Shown: positions 34,641-46,171 of the stretch, one piece after another | Position numbering within the stretch: the first letter of the stretch is position 1 | Layout: each line of letters begins with the position of its first letter | Assembly (NCBI GenBank): GCA_028532985.1 | Contig: JANCIK010000003.1 | Span: 72,001-136,000 of the forward strand | DNA: 64,000 nucleotides | Direction of reading: 5' to 3' | Source of the DNA: Stropharia rugosoannulata | Lineage: Eukaryota > Basidiomycota > Agaricomycetes > Agaricales > Strophariaceae | Notes under the pieces: model-generated | Database searches by the model: none | What the model was told of the DNA's origin: nothing | The model's input: the letters and a program-made list of their open reading frames with translations, nothing else | Made by a program: the position numbers and the translations under genes

Positions 34641-36375
34641 CTACGAAAGCTTGTCGGGACGTGCGTCGTGCCAGTTACCTCCAGCATCCTTCTTCCTCAC
34701 GGTAAAGCATGCGATTCCAAGGTAGTTCGTAATGTCGTTAATCACTAGTGTGACGAAGCGTGCATAGGCCACGAAAGATATGGCAAGCGTAAACCATACA
34801 AAAACGGTGGTGTTCCGAACCGAAGTTTGAATAATAGGTGGACTGGTTAAAGGTCAGTTGCTGCAAAGCCTAGAAAAACAACACAACATACATTCCGATA
34901 AGGGGCAAATTTGCGTCGACGGCGCCAGCAACGCTCCAAATCCATATCCAATCCCACATGGGGAATGGTCCTTTCGTTACATGTGCCAGTATCATCCTGC
35001 CCACCATATGAGCAAACTGCAATCCCCAGGCGCACAAAAATGGCACGAAAGCAGCTGAATCAAGTATGTACGAATCGTTGAACTTGGGATGAGAGAGCCA
35101 TGCCACTTGTAGGAGAGCCGAGCAGATGAAAGGCATGAGAAGAGCAATAGGTCGCAGGTTGGATTTCTTTTGCGCGCGAGTCGCTTTGAGTACGTTAAGG
35201 TAGCTGTAGAAAATATTGAATCCAAGACCCAGAGCGCCAAAGACCATAAACGATTCATTGAGGGGCAAATTCGGCAGCCGGGACACAAATGGAACGTGTT
35301 CGAGCCGGGTAAATGTCCAGATTTTTTGCTCCCAAAACTGGGGACCGTAGTACCCGCTGATAGCGAAGATGGTCACTATCATCAGTATTCCCTCAACGGG
35401 ACCTGATATATGACCAAGAAATAGCTGGCCAGTGTGATATTCCTCCCAAGTTGTAAGATAGAAATTGGCTAGAGTAGCAATTTGAGAAGCTACGGTCCAC
35501 CACGACCGTCCAAGCCCGAGAGCGCGTGAAGCCAGAATGACTTCTAACTAAATGTTAATCATGAGCGGATAAGGAAAGGTTACCGAATTGCTTGATACGT
35601 ACCGTCGTATTTAGAGCGTCGCAGCCTAAATAGAACAGGCAATTAGCATGCTGTTACACACCGGCGAAGTTTCAAGGATGATGCCCGATTCCGACAATTC
35701 ATCGAAACTTTACCGAAATGTGCAAACTCGAACTCCAACCACAGAAGATGGGGAAGGGTGCCACGAAGAAAACATGACGCATAAAGTACATACCATGATC
35801 AAACATTTCACCCAGAGGTCCAGCCATACCTGTCCTTCTAGCTTGCTTTCTATTATAGGAAAAAGAGTGAGTGAACCAGTTGGAAGTTATTATAAAGACC
35901 CACCCATCGATAGCATCCAAGCTCTGGTATGCGAAAAGCCCTATTGCCCATCTATACATTTTCTGAGATATTGCTACGAAACAGGTCATATATCGTCTCA
36001 CGTGTAGTAGACCCAATGCGGAGGACTGTCAACGCCGTCGCGTTCCGTCAAGTAACAGGGATCGTAATATAGAAGGGTGAAGAAGTTGAAGAACACAATG
36101 CTCAGCCCGGTAAGGGTTATCTAGGTTACAGAAACACAGTTAACTTGAGCGGGGAAAGGCGACAGAGGACATACGGTATTCGGCGCAACAGACAGAGGCC
36201 ACAGAGTAACAAACCATGTCCAGAATGGATTCAAGACATAACGGGAGAGTAGAGATCTACATCACACAACTATTAGCCCTGGAAAAATCAAATGAATAAG
36301 TAAGGCTTACTTATCAACACCCTTGTACGCATATTTTTTGAGGTTCTCGAGGGAGTGTTGAGGAATGTAACCCAT
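34641..36375 (-). CDS. choline/ethanolamine phosphotransferase
   Basis: CDP-alcohol phosphotransferase that makes phosphatidylcholine or phosphatidylethanolamine from diacylglycerol in ER/Golgi membranes (yeast Cpt1/Ept1 type). ATG 36375 gives [20 protein letters not shown], the family N-terminus. The catalytic CDP-OH-P motif is split by an intron: [34 protein letters not shown], then [20 protein letters not shown]. It keeps the pattern DxxDG..AR..G...D...D. Multiple membrane helices follow ([59 protein letters not shown]). The stop is TAG at 34641-34643 after [11 protein letters not shown]. Introns lie at about 36310-36372, 36125-36180 and more between. Choline versus ethanolamine preference cannot be read from the sequence. 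Confidence 0.92.
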
Positions 36376-36725
36376 CGTAATTCTTCGCCTAGTAAGGTTG
36401 CTCTGGTAAATGCAGGTGTATAGGCAACGTAGTAGAAGTAGGTTTATACCGCTGTACCCCAGAGTCTTGGAAGAACAGAATCGTTCGCCGTAGTACACGA
36501 CCACGTTGGCGCCAGAAGGTCACTGAAGGAATGAAACGCCGCTGGTTTGACGCGCTCCAAAAAATCCAGCATGAATGATCATGTGATTCCGCCACTTACA
36601 GACTAATCGACTCTTAAATTCCACTTGGCTGTTCAAGCCAAGTTCAAGCTCTGTTACTTCTTTTCTATTTCAACTACTTACTGTACTTTGCTATCATCTT
36701 CAGCAAAATATTTGTTTGAGTACGA

Positions 36726-38937
36726 ATGGCTAATGTACTAATATCGGCCTTGGAGTCCTTCATTCGTCTGCATACAACTACTAATCAAGGTGTGTATTGA
36801 GAAAGCAAGTCGGTCTTGTACGATTTCGTTTGGATGTAGTGCTTAGTAGTACTTGTACTTACCCAACTCATCTTAGGTGGACTGGAAGGGAAGGAGCATT
36901 ACGACACAAATTTAGATAGCGGCAAGAACCTTCTCTCGTAGAAAACAATCGCACCGCTCACGTTTGTTGTCGTTTTTTTAAAAAGAATATTCAAGCCAAT
37001 TACGAATAACTCCTGAAGCCCGGGTACTTCTCATAGCTCTTCACAACTTCATTTCATCTACCCTATTAAACGCAGCACATTCTGAGAACCCGGACAGGCG
37101 TAGTACAAGCGATTGTGCGCTACTTCTACGTTTATACTCACCTAATGACTAACATTGAACGTAAAAAAAAATAGCTGACGCATTTTCAGTCGTTGCGCAT
37201 GTTCAAAGTGTACAGAGTCCAGAAAGCTGGGATGAGATAACCTCCCCCGCACTTACGCAGGACGACAGACTTGCATATTCGGTGTCAAGTATGGATGTAG
37301 ATGTTTCCTTACTATCTTCTATTGCTTCCCCGATTAACAAGACTGGTCATAACCTTTGGCGACTTCCTTTCGGTCTGAGGAAGGCTCTCAGAAAGCGAAT
37401 ACACGATCAAATGCCTATCCGACTATTAACATTTCTTCCAGATGGATCCCGCATGGAACTCGTGGAAAGGAGCGATGTCTTCCATCGAATAACACGAACT
37501 ATACAAACACAGCTAAATGAAGAGACTTACGACCAGATGATAAATGAAAAGTCGTACGAATCTATGGAAGGTCAGCGATTGCCCCTTGCTGAGGCTGAAG
37601 AAGCGGTTATTGCCATGCTTGTACAAAAACATACCAAATATGCAATCCTTTCGCATACTTGGATTCGCAACGAAATCGGTGAGGTGGAGCACAAAGATTG
37701 GCAGACGCGAACGCGCAAGGAAGCTGGCTACAGTAAACTTAGGATGTTCTGCGAGGTAGCGGCGCAACAACACGGTGTTGTTTACGCTTGGATGGACAGT
37801 GTCTGTATCAACAAGGAGAGTAGCTCTGAACTCGACGAATCCATTCGCTCTATGTATCAGTGGTACCGCGATGCCTCTGTCTGCCTCACCTATCTAGCGG
37901 ATACAGAATCGATTGCAGACATGCGACAAGATGACTGGTTCAAGCGTGGTTGGACCCTTCAGGAACTCCTAGCTCCCCTTCGGTTAAAGTTCTACAACAA
38001 GAATTGGCAGCCTTTGACTAGCGCGGACAACGACAAATGCGTATCTGCAATAGAATGTGTAATCGAGGATACGACCCATATCACGCCAGCTGAACTGGCG
38101 TCCTTCACAGCTGGAAACGAGCACCTTTCGGATAATAGCATACCAATCTCCCGACGAATGCTATGGGCTGCGCATCGGGAGGTCACTCGAGGAGAAGATA
38201 CTGCTTACTCATTGATGGGGGTTTTTGGCGTTAGTCTCTCAATTGCATACGGAGAGGGGTCCGACAGGGCTTTCTTCCGACTGATCAAGAAGATATTGAC
38301 TTCTTTCGCGGAAGTTTGGGATATTTTCAATTGTGCAGGACCATATCCAATCAAATCATATGCACTCTGCTCCCGAGTTATCCCATCAAGCCCCAAACAT
38401 TACCTCCAACGCTCAGATTTGTTCAACGACCTGGATTATGGGGTGTCAAATACTCCTCGCGAACCTATTACTCTAACCCACCTTGGCCTCCGTGTACGAC
38501 TGTTGCTCATTCCTGCTGTACAATATTCCGACAATTCATACATTCCTTTTGGGCAATATTCCGGGTCGGTAACCGTCCATTTCCAAGGTAGTCGTGGAGG
38601 TACGCGGACGTACAACTTATTGGATAGAGATGCGTTCTACACCTCCTCACGGGATCGGAGAACAACACAAGCCACTGTCGCCTTTGGAATCTTAAATTTT
38701 GTAGAGGACAACGATACAGTCTCAGTTCCGGGAAACTCGTTGGCATTTGGCTTCTGGTTTTATAATGCTATTGCTGGTCAACTATCATCGAGTAAAGGCA
38801 GGAAACAGGTTATGAAGACTGACAGGCCAATCGTTTTTCAGCTTGCATATCATCATCTGTACTCACAGCATATGAGTGTCATCGATAAAAAAGATCTTAA
38901 AAAAGAGGGAATAGAATTGATGAGCTTATATCTTTGA
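36726..38937 (+). CDS. HET-domain protein 1 (heterokaryon-incompatibility family)
   Basis: The large exon (in-frame ATG 37291, open from about 37191) encodes the HET fold. Signatures are YAILSHTW, VVYAWMDSVCINKESSSELD, ESIRSMYQWYRDASVCLTYL, WFKRGWTLQELLAPLRLKFY and GEDTAYSLMGVFGVSLSIAY. The C-terminal domain ends DLKKEGIELMSLYL, TGA 38935-38937. A likely first exon at 36726-36789 (MANVLISALESFIRLHTTTN) matches the upstream exon of the paralogue at 54.9 kb; the exons between are not resolved. There is no NACHT, ankyrin or WD40 module, so it is a stand-alone HET protein. HET domains are TIR-like and trigger incompatibility cell death in fungi; that role here is inferred. It lies next to genes A-D. 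Confidence 0.85.
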
Positions 38938-39015
38938 TACTCGTGGCACCGAATATGCTGATAGACAGCCACAACTTGCAAGCATTGTACACGAGGGTTG
39001 ATATACTCTACTTGA

Positions 39016-40011
39016 CTAGCTATCATTATGTATATGAATGCTCCCTCCTCCGATAGATATTCCAGATTTATGAATATTATTGAAAGACATAGGCGAAGGC
39101 CTTACTTGCGGTATAGTTCGTAAGTCTATCAGAAGACGAATATTTCAAGGTTAGCTTTGTATTGAGTCACATTTTATGCGTGCGTTCAATACCTTGAAGA
39201 TAGTCCATTACCGGTGCAATGCTATCCGACGTTGCTGCCTTCTCCGATGCGAAGTTCCGATTCCCCACTTGGTTGTGACGGGCATTACTATGTGCTCTAT
39301 GGTCTATGTAAGGCTTCGCACTAGTGGTTGGCCGCATATCTTCTTGCATCTGCCTAGCGATTGCGTCTTGTTTTTTTAACATTTCCTGCAGCATTTCGTT
39401 CATGCTGAGATCAGACGACACCTTGAGGTGTGGTATTTTAATTCATTAATGACTAAATAACAGTGATGAAAGTATGACCAAAGCCACTTACTTGAAAAGT
39501 CTGCACAGCACTGTTCAGTCGTTGACGGTACTCGGCTACCTTTGAAGAGTCGAGTGCATTGTAAACGACTCGAACGAACAACGATTTTGACATGCGTGAT
39601 TTCACAAACTGCACTATGGAGTCTAAGATCCTAAATAGTACTATTCACTACATTCTTTGAGGATGAGGAATATGATACTCACATTACAAGGTCCAAGATG
39701 ATATCACGTAGGCCTCTTGACGGCCAGTCATTCTTGTTTGACGATAACTGGTATGATCGCCATATGGCTACAATGATAGAAAGAGCATCGTTAGCCAGTC
39801 GACGGAGATCTTCTTTGTTATTTTTTGCGTTCGAAACTGCATTAAAAATGTAGAGAACTGAGCCAGCAGCCTCTTGAAGATACGGTACCGGTGCGTATTG
39901 GGCGGCATCTTGCACCAAAGTAAGCAGAAAAGATCCACCCTGCAAAAATGTGTCGCTGACATAGTAAGCATACTTAGCCTGTGATAAATATTGTGTTCCA
40001 GTTGAAGACAT
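39016..40011 (-). CDS. gene A: HeLo/MLKL-N-like helical protein with short C-terminal motif
   Basis: Four exons (40011-39683, 39630-39492, 39421-39193, 39125-39016) give 268 residues with a consistent frame. The helical part reads GGSFLLTLVQDAAQYAPVPY, NNKEDLRRLANDALSIIVAI, WPSRGLRDIILDLVMILDSI, VQFVKSRMSKSLFVRVVYN and VAEYRQRLNSAVQTFQVSSD. This is the pattern of the fungal NLR N-terminal bundle related to MLKL-N and HeLo, membrane-active cell-death domains. A polar linker follows. The last exon ends in MSFNNIHKSGISIGGGSIHI plus HNDS, a motif shared with gene B. Without the last intron the frame would stop at 39167 and lose the motif. The domain call is by pattern; function is inferred. Confidence 0.78.
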
Positions 40012-40428
40012 GGAGGTAAGTGGTCATAAATAAGAGCAGGTCGTCGGACTCGAGGCAAAAACGCAGGTTCGCCGGGGCATGTGTGTGATCTAAAAATAGA
40101 TGTGGCAGTTGCCTTGGCTCTTATGTAAATTATTGCCAAGTCCACACTGACCGAGTCGTTCGTTGTTTCAATCCATAAAACGAGTTCCGCGCTGGCGCGC
40201 GCGGTGCTTATAGACTCATAAAATGCCAGCTGCCGGTTGGCCGCTGATGCAAAAGTTTGGCAAAAGTACGATAGTAGTGCTACACACATAGCGTACTATA
40301 TGTGATTGGTTTCATGATTATAAAGATATAGGGTATAACAACAGATCGACTGTGCAGGAGACTAGATATAATATGTACAGCCTCGGCACTTATAAATCAT
40401 GTATCCTCATCTCCTCCTTTACATAATA
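40012..40428. other. intergenic region between genes A and B
   Basis: A 417-bp stretch holding the promoter of gene A and the 3' region of gene B. The open frame reaching into it (39768-40289, minus) is a shadow. Confidence 0.5.
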
Positions 40429-42005
40429 TCACTTCCTAGTAGTGTAGTAGCGCTTGACGTTACGAGTATTAAAAGAATCACTAATGGTGTTATTGGTTAC
40501 ATTTCCGCCACCATTGTAGACGTGAACTGGGCCACCACCCACTGATATCCCGGATCCATGAACATTACTGAAAGACATAGCGCCGACAACATCCAAAGGA
40601 TTGAAATTCGCCGATGGCGATGCGGGGGACCGTGGCGGCTTTCCGATCTGCCTTCCTGTGACATCATTTTCAGCCAATAACTGCTCCTGGGCTCCCAGAC
40701 GCAGAGCAACCCTATAATCCTCTCGATCTCGTCGCTCTTTTTCTTTCCTCTCTTCCGCCTCCTTGCGTCTATCCTCTTCTTCAACTGCGCGTGCATAAGC
40801 TTCATCATCTTGTTGGTAAATGTCAGACCCAGTGCTGTCACTGCCAGCAACAATCGGTGAATGATGTGCTAAAGGCATGGTACTGTGGTTAGAATTGGGC
40901 AACGACTCATACCGCGACGCTGTAAGGTAGTCTCCTGTTCCGCGCTCTTCCTCTCTTAGCGTCCCCTTCGCTTCTGCTAACGTACGCAGCTCTCTCTCAG
41001 TGACGCTAGATACATGAAAAGGCATCTCTGATAGATTGTTAGGGGTTACCGAGTGCTGCATGGGTTGCGCCCTGGTACTAAGGATCGGAATGGCAACTGG
41101 ATTGGTACGTTGTTCGTCGTTGATGATACGCATACTTTGAAGACCAAAAGCCAGTTCCCCAGTTGCATCATATGTATTACTCCATGGCTCATTGCTTTGC
41201 CTCTCCAAGTTTCCACGATTGGGGGGCACGTTTCGAATGTTATTGACGGACTCCTGGACCTTCTGCGCTTCACTTTTCATTTCTTCATCTTGTCGTTGTA
41301 GCCGTACATTTATCATTTCTTCAAGTGAATCATGAATTGACTTCTGTGTGGAATACTAAAAACATGGGGCCAAGAAATTAAAGTGACCATTTGTAAAGAT
41401 TGGGCAACAATACGAACCCCGAATTTCGGCATGTACCCTAGAAGTGTCTTGTGATGCTCCATTATCTTGCGTGTATCCTCATTTTGTTTAGCAGGATTAT
41501 TGCGTCTGTAGAAACTGCCCGTCGTTTTTTTAGTCACCAGTACGCACATGCTTTCGAGATCTCTGAGGTTGAGTTGATTAGATGTAGTCCTTTTGCATCA
41601 TTAAAACCCATAGGCAACCTACAGGGCTAACATCTGAGCGTCCGACCTCATGTCTCGCGCAATAGTTGATTGTCTGTCCATGTGTTCCCAACAGGTGCGG
41701 ACTACTATATAAACAAGAGCGCATCCGTTAAGAACAAGGTCTGCAAGTTCTTCGACGATAGACCTATCATCGCATCTCTTCAGATCGTGTTATTAGCACA
41801 TCGCTGCTCCATCTATGTTTTTTCCAGTGAATCGATCCCTCACCCACAAAGTCTCAAGAGCCTCAAGGGACTTGTTTGCGCATTCTTTTAGAAAATCTGG
41901 TCCTTGTTTTTCTACATTTCTTAAGGCGTCCAGTACACTCTTTGACGTTTCCAGACGCTTGGAGGTGAGGAGGACCCCCTTTGTCATTCGGCCACTGCTT
42001 TCCAT
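40429..42005 (-). CDS. gene B: HeLo/MLKL-N-like helical protein with long Gly/Asn/Thr tail motif
   Basis: Four exons (42005-41848, 41763-41623, 41562-41418, 41355-40429) give 456 residues. The first 170 or so form the same helical pattern as gene A (LKECANKSLEALETLSIVEE, LADLVLNGCALVYIVVRTC, DLESMCVLVTKKTTGSFYRR, STQKSIHDSLEEMINVRLQR). A long polar, partly coiled-coil middle follows (EEEDRRKEAEERKEKERRD). The last 49 residues start MSFSNVHGSGISVGGGPVHV and continue with GGGNVTNNTISDSFN to the end YYTTRK. The first 20 residues of this tail match the tail of gene A. It is head-to-tail with gene A and the two probably arose by tandem duplication. A membrane-targeting cell-death or signalling role is inferred. 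Confidence 0.78.
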
Positions 42006-42440
42006 TGAGGAAATCCAGTCGTGTCAAGTCAGTATGATGAGAGGAAGTCGGGGTAGTGATGAACGAATGCCTTAAACTTGATAGATAAATAAAAGCTTTA
42101 AAACCTATATGTGGTGGTGTAATTATCACACAGCCATCGATCTGTCAATTGGAAGCAGTGCACACCAAGTATTGTCGCCTCCATCACCTTTCTGTCATCA
42201 CAGCCTTAAAACATTGATTGCAACTTGCAAGTTGGGGAGCTACCATATTGCGCTATAACCCTTGCGCCAGCGTACATATTTACATAGGAATTTTAATGAA
42301 ATACGGGGCACGGAAAAGAGCATAAACCAGGCGAAAAAAAGAAGAAACGATAAAAAAGATCAAGCGCCCCTTCGAATGTGTTTACCCAGCTTTCCTAATT
42401 TTGATAGTCCTTGAGTAGCGATCTTTGGGTTAGTGAAATG
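42006..42440. other. intergenic region between genes B and C
   Basis: A 435-bp AT-rich stretch. I see no gene in it. Confidence 0.5.
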
Positions 42441-43160
42441 CTATGAGAACTTACGCTGACGATTGGTTGTATGTATTTCGGTAGTCGTGGTATTATACGA
42501 GTCTTCGTAATAATTATTTTCTACGTTTCCTGAGTTTATGTTTGTAGTATTTTGCCTGTAATCATATCTTGTGAGCGGTCCATTGACTGTTGTGAATGTT
42601 GCCCCTGAAGTCCCTTGGGCGAAAACTGCAGGTCCGCCAAATATGTTGTATATATCTTGATTTCCGTGTGTTGACTGGGACGACGCGGCATGATAGAAAG
42701 GAGGGGCTTGCCCCATGACAACTCCCGATGTTGCGCTTTGTTGCGCAGGAGGAACGCTATCTACGCGGTTCGGAACGTAGCTAGACTGTGGATTGGAGAG
42801 TTGCGCAGGCCCTTGTTGAACATCCATCACGTTGGTGGTTGGGAGTTGCGCTGGGGGTTCATGTCCCTCGCTATCGCTGACATCGCTCCCGCTATCGTCG
42901 TCAAGATTTGCAGACGGGAACGACCTTTTAAAGAGATTCTCCAAGTCATGCTGCATCCTTCGCGACATGGGATGTATGTTGGCGTCCAAACGGTTACCAT
43001 TACCTAAAACTCAATCAGCATTGAACTAGTTGCAGTCCAAAACTCACTATCTGTTTGCGATGCACTGTCGGACGAGTTGCTGGCATGTTGGCCATCCGCG
43101 GTTATATGTCCTCCCTGCGGGATACTGTGAGTCCTGTGTTTCGACGATGATGGAATTGGG
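42441..43160 (-). CDS. gene C: disordered acidic protein ending in the gene-B-like Asn/Thr tail
   Basis: The last exon (43003-42441) encodes SNGNRLDANIHPMSRRMQHD, a Ser/Asp-rich stretch (LDDDSGSDVSDSEGHEPPAQ), a Gln/Pro/Ser-rich linker, and a tail with NIFGGPAVFAQGTSGATFTT then SGNVENNYYEDSYNTTTTE ending TTNRQRKFS. The tail's GNVxNN...DS[FY]NT...TT.R pattern matches gene B. A 44-bp intron (43004-43047) links it to an upstream exon read as HITADGQHASNSSDSASQTD. The true start was not found. The upstream exon may continue into gene D, making one gene, but the splice phases I could build do not fit. No enzymatic domain is seen. Confidence 0.55.
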
Positions 43161-43318
43161 TATTACGATTCCTGATCCTGCGTATGTGGCAGTCAGCTTC
43201 TATCAAATGAGTAATGAGAAACAAAAACAATCTTTACTTTGAGAGCTAGGTGTGATCTGGTGTCTTCCTTGCTGGCCACGATCTAATGATTGACATAAGC
43301 TCGAGGCAAATTCTAAGC

Positions 43319-43513
43319 TTATTCCTTACAATAATATTCAGAGTTGGTGTTGAAGGAGTTAATTGCGGTATTATTTGTCGTGTTGAAGGAGTTGATATTA
43401 CTGGTGTGACGGCTTCCATTGATTTCCGTGTAGTCGCCATTCACGACATTAAACTCGCCCCCATAGATTTGGACGTCTGTAGCCCCTTGGAAAAAGCTCA
43501 CGTTACTAGCCAT
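43319..43513 (-). CDS. gene D: N-terminal exon with aggregation-type Gly/Asn/Thr motif
   Basis: ATG 43513 gives MASNVSFFQGATDVQIYGGE, then FNVVNGDYTEI and an Asn/Ser/Thr-rich run (SNINSFNTTNNTAINSFNTN). This FFxGAxxVxIxGGxFxxVxGD opening is familiar from the N-termini of many Agaricomycete proteins, including NLR-type receptors, where its role is not established. The frame ends at TAA 43319-43321 unless a GT donor at 43330 is used. In that case exon YRGQQGRHQITPSSQ follows (about 43284-43238). A full downstream frame, or fusion with gene C, is possible but unresolved. Confidence 0.55.
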   Translation of the reverse strand: MASNVSFFQGATDVQIYGGEFNVVNGDYTEINGSRHTSNINSFNTTNNTAINSFNTNSEYYCKE

Positions 43514-43839
43514 GCGCCGTGGAATTCTGTAGCTAGAGTACGAGATGGATGGGATCGATAGTTAAGGTGTGCTGTACCTGCTATCCCATTTATCCGCTCG
43601 CTTATGCACAGCAATCGTGAGAGGGTTGTATATTGGCGTATGCGAAATGAATCACGAGGGAAACTTCTTGACAAGCCAGTTCAACGATGCTTTTAGAGTC
43701 CACCAGCTAATTATGGCTGAAGGAATTTTATACCAGTAGCTCATAGCAGTTGAAATAGACATATTCTCGCGCACTCACTACTTTACTTGGAAGAGTTACA
43801 ACTCGGAATTACAGCATGCTCCAGGTAACCATCACATTG
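43514..43839. other. intergenic region
   Basis: A 326-bp stretch between gene D and the multipass membrane protein gene. I see nothing in it. Confidence 0.5.
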
Positions 43840-45113
43840 TCACTGATTCTTTATATGCATTGCGGCCTCTGCACCTGGCCATTCCCCAGCTGCTTTCTGC
43901 TCTGCAACGTAGTGTTGTCTCTTTTCCAGATCTTTTAGACATAGGTAAATTAGTTGACATTATCAGTAACATACTTATCCGTAAACACTGTGATAGAGCA
44001 TATGAAGACATACCATATGCCCACATTGCCGCGCCTATCCGGTTTGATACTTCAAATACCAAACCCACAATTGGAAGGTCTTCAAGAAGAGCAGCCGTGA
44101 ATCCGAAGGCTAGAATGTATAATTAGTTGAAATATCCACGAGAGTTATGCATGTGAAGGATGTAAAGAATATCCATACTTCTGTAATCCCATTTGCGTTC
44201 CTCCATGAATATTGCAATCTCTTCTTTACTCATCTTTTTTGTTTCAAAATACTGGACAGACAGCGTTTTTTCAAATGATTCAGAGAGCGTCGGAGATTAC
44301 TAACCTTGGAATGGAGGTACCTGGACATCCCTAGGGCCTTGAACCACGCAGATGCAAGTGTACCAATAAAAGGGTATACTGCAAAAGGAGCGAGAATGAC
44401 TAATATGCGAGGTTAGATAGACAGACATAAGTAACATGTTTGAGGTCCGAAGCTCACCCTGTTTGACAACAAATGTACTGACCCAACGCTTTCCCGCAGT
44501 CTCAATCCACGTTGACTTGGACACAGCAGGCGGATACTTCCATTCTTCTACATACGGTTGAAAAAATTCAGGGGACTTGCCCCGCGAAATAACAGTTTGG
44601 GCCCAAACGCGGTCGCGAGCGATGCGGAGATTGCGAGATACAAAAAAGCGAAGGATGTAGGTGAGTTGTGTACCGAGAAGCATGAGTGTGGCATCTACGT
44701 AAAAGGTTTGTCAATATAATCGATACATGTAAACAAGAGACGCACAAGTGTAGATGTTGAATGGGACTTTGAACCCAAAAACAGTGTCATGTTGCGACAA
44801 GCCAGTTATTCGCGGCGAGCTGCATGCGAGGATGAGGCGATGATTTGAGGGAGGCGACAGGATCGTACTTGGATAGAAAGAGCTCTATAAATCTCCTTTG
44901 CATACCGAATGTAGCAAAGGCCCATATAGTGCCGACAATTGCGCCTCGTCTCACTGCATGCGCACATTTTGCCCATGCCGGCTCCCATAAAGTTTTGTCC
45001 GTGACAAGTCTGTAAACACCAACAAGAACATACGAAGGAGGGAATGCTAGTCGAAGGGCGGCGCGCTGGAGATGTTCTGGGATAGGTACATTTGGCACAG
45101 TGAGAGAAGACAT
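43840..45113 (-). CDS. conserved fungal multipass membrane protein, EI24/Rrt8-like (tentative)
   Basis: ATG 45113 gives MSSLTVPNVPIPEHLQRAAL. Exons joined over short introns then read SYVLVGVYRLVTDKTLWEPA, GAIVGTIWAFATFGMQRRF, ITGLSQHDTVFGFKVPFNIY, ATLMLLGTQLTYILRFFVS, VILAPFAVYPFIGTLASAWF, QYFETKKMSKEEIAIFMEER and FGFTAALLEDLPIVGLVFEV. The conserved end is SNRIGAAMWAYDLEKRQHYV and then GAEAAMHIKNQ, stop 43840. The SNRIGAAMWA-DLEKRQ signature and helix spacing fit a fungal membrane family that I place, tentatively, with the Rrt8/EI24-type proteins linked to lipid droplets and spore-wall formation. At least six introns. It shares a 139-bp divergent promoter with the peroxiredoxin-like gene. 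Confidence 0.7.
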
Positions 45114-45252
45114 ATGGTTGATGTCATGTACCAGCTGGGTCCGGCCCCTAATGCACCCGCTCCTGCTTGTCATTATTTGCTTGGTCCTTGGTATACAACC
45201 TTGCAACTGTTCCCATGGATTCCCGCTAACTGTTTCTCTGTCGATCCACAAT

Positions 45253-46171
45253 ATGCAATCCATTCCAGATGCTCAGCTCGTTGCTAAGGCCGCCCAGCTA
45301 GGTGTTCTTGACATGAAGGGCAAAACAGTCATTTTCGGCGACCTAATCAAGGACACCAAAACCATTGTTGTCTTCATCAGTGAGGCTTATATAATGTGCA
45401 CACGACTCATGTATGTACGCTAAATCGCGTCTGGCAGGGCATTTCTTCTGCGGGGTATTAATTATCTACTCGTTCCTGCTGGCTTTACCATTCACATCAC
45501 AATCCACAGGCCTGTCAGGCTTACGTTCAACAGCTTGCTTCCGTGGAACCGACTCGTCTTGCTAAAGCAAATGTCCAAATCATTATTATAGGGTGCGGCG
45601 AATGGCAACCCATCGCAACCTATAAAGGTATGAATAATTCCCTCGTCATCTTGTCAAAACGGGCCTTTATACATAGGCCTTTATGCGACGATGTTATTTA
45701 GAACTTGCCGCGTTCACCGGGCCTATCTACGCTGATCCATCTCGCGCCCTTTACAATGCTCTTGGTATGAACGTCGAAAATCTAGATGTTACACCGAAGG
45801 GTCAGACAAGAAAGAGTTATCTTACACGCAGTGGATTTGCTATTGCTATTCAAAGTATATGGGTTCGTCTGTCACTCTGAACCTTCCGTTCTTGCAGTCT
45901 AATTTCGATGGTGGCATACGTAGGGGGGTCTTACCCATATGGGACTTATAGGCAAACAAGGCAACTTTGGTCAGCTTGGCGGAGAATTTATCTTCGGTCC
46001 TGGAATTAACTGCACATTTGCATCGCGCATGCAGCATACCGAAGATCGTGAGTTGAACTACACGATAAATAAAAATCTGAGCTTTAATCCGGCTCCAATT
46101 ATTTCTGTAACCTCTTCGCAGATACGGAAATAAACGATCTCTTGAAAGAGGCTGGAGTAGCCAAGGAGTAG
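45253..46171 (+). CDS. peroxiredoxin-like (AhpC/TSA, PRXL2-type) protein
   Basis: ATG 45253 gives MQSIPDAQLVAKAAQLGVLD. Joined exons then read VIFGDLIKDTKTIVVF, RHFFCGACQAYVQQLASVEP, ANVQIIIIGCGEWQPIATYK, ELAAFTGPIYADPSRALYNA, LGMNVENLDVTPKGQTRKSY, KQGNFGQLGGEFIFGPGINC, TFASRMQHTED and, after the last intron, TEINDLLKEAGVAKE (TAG 46169-46171). The CGAC pair sits where the PRXL2 group has its redox CxxC, so a thioredoxin-fold antioxidant or redox role is likely. An intron at 45638-45690 is clear. The one near 45855-45950 is uncertain: either a single intron of about 100 bp or two shorter ones. Confidence 0.85.
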
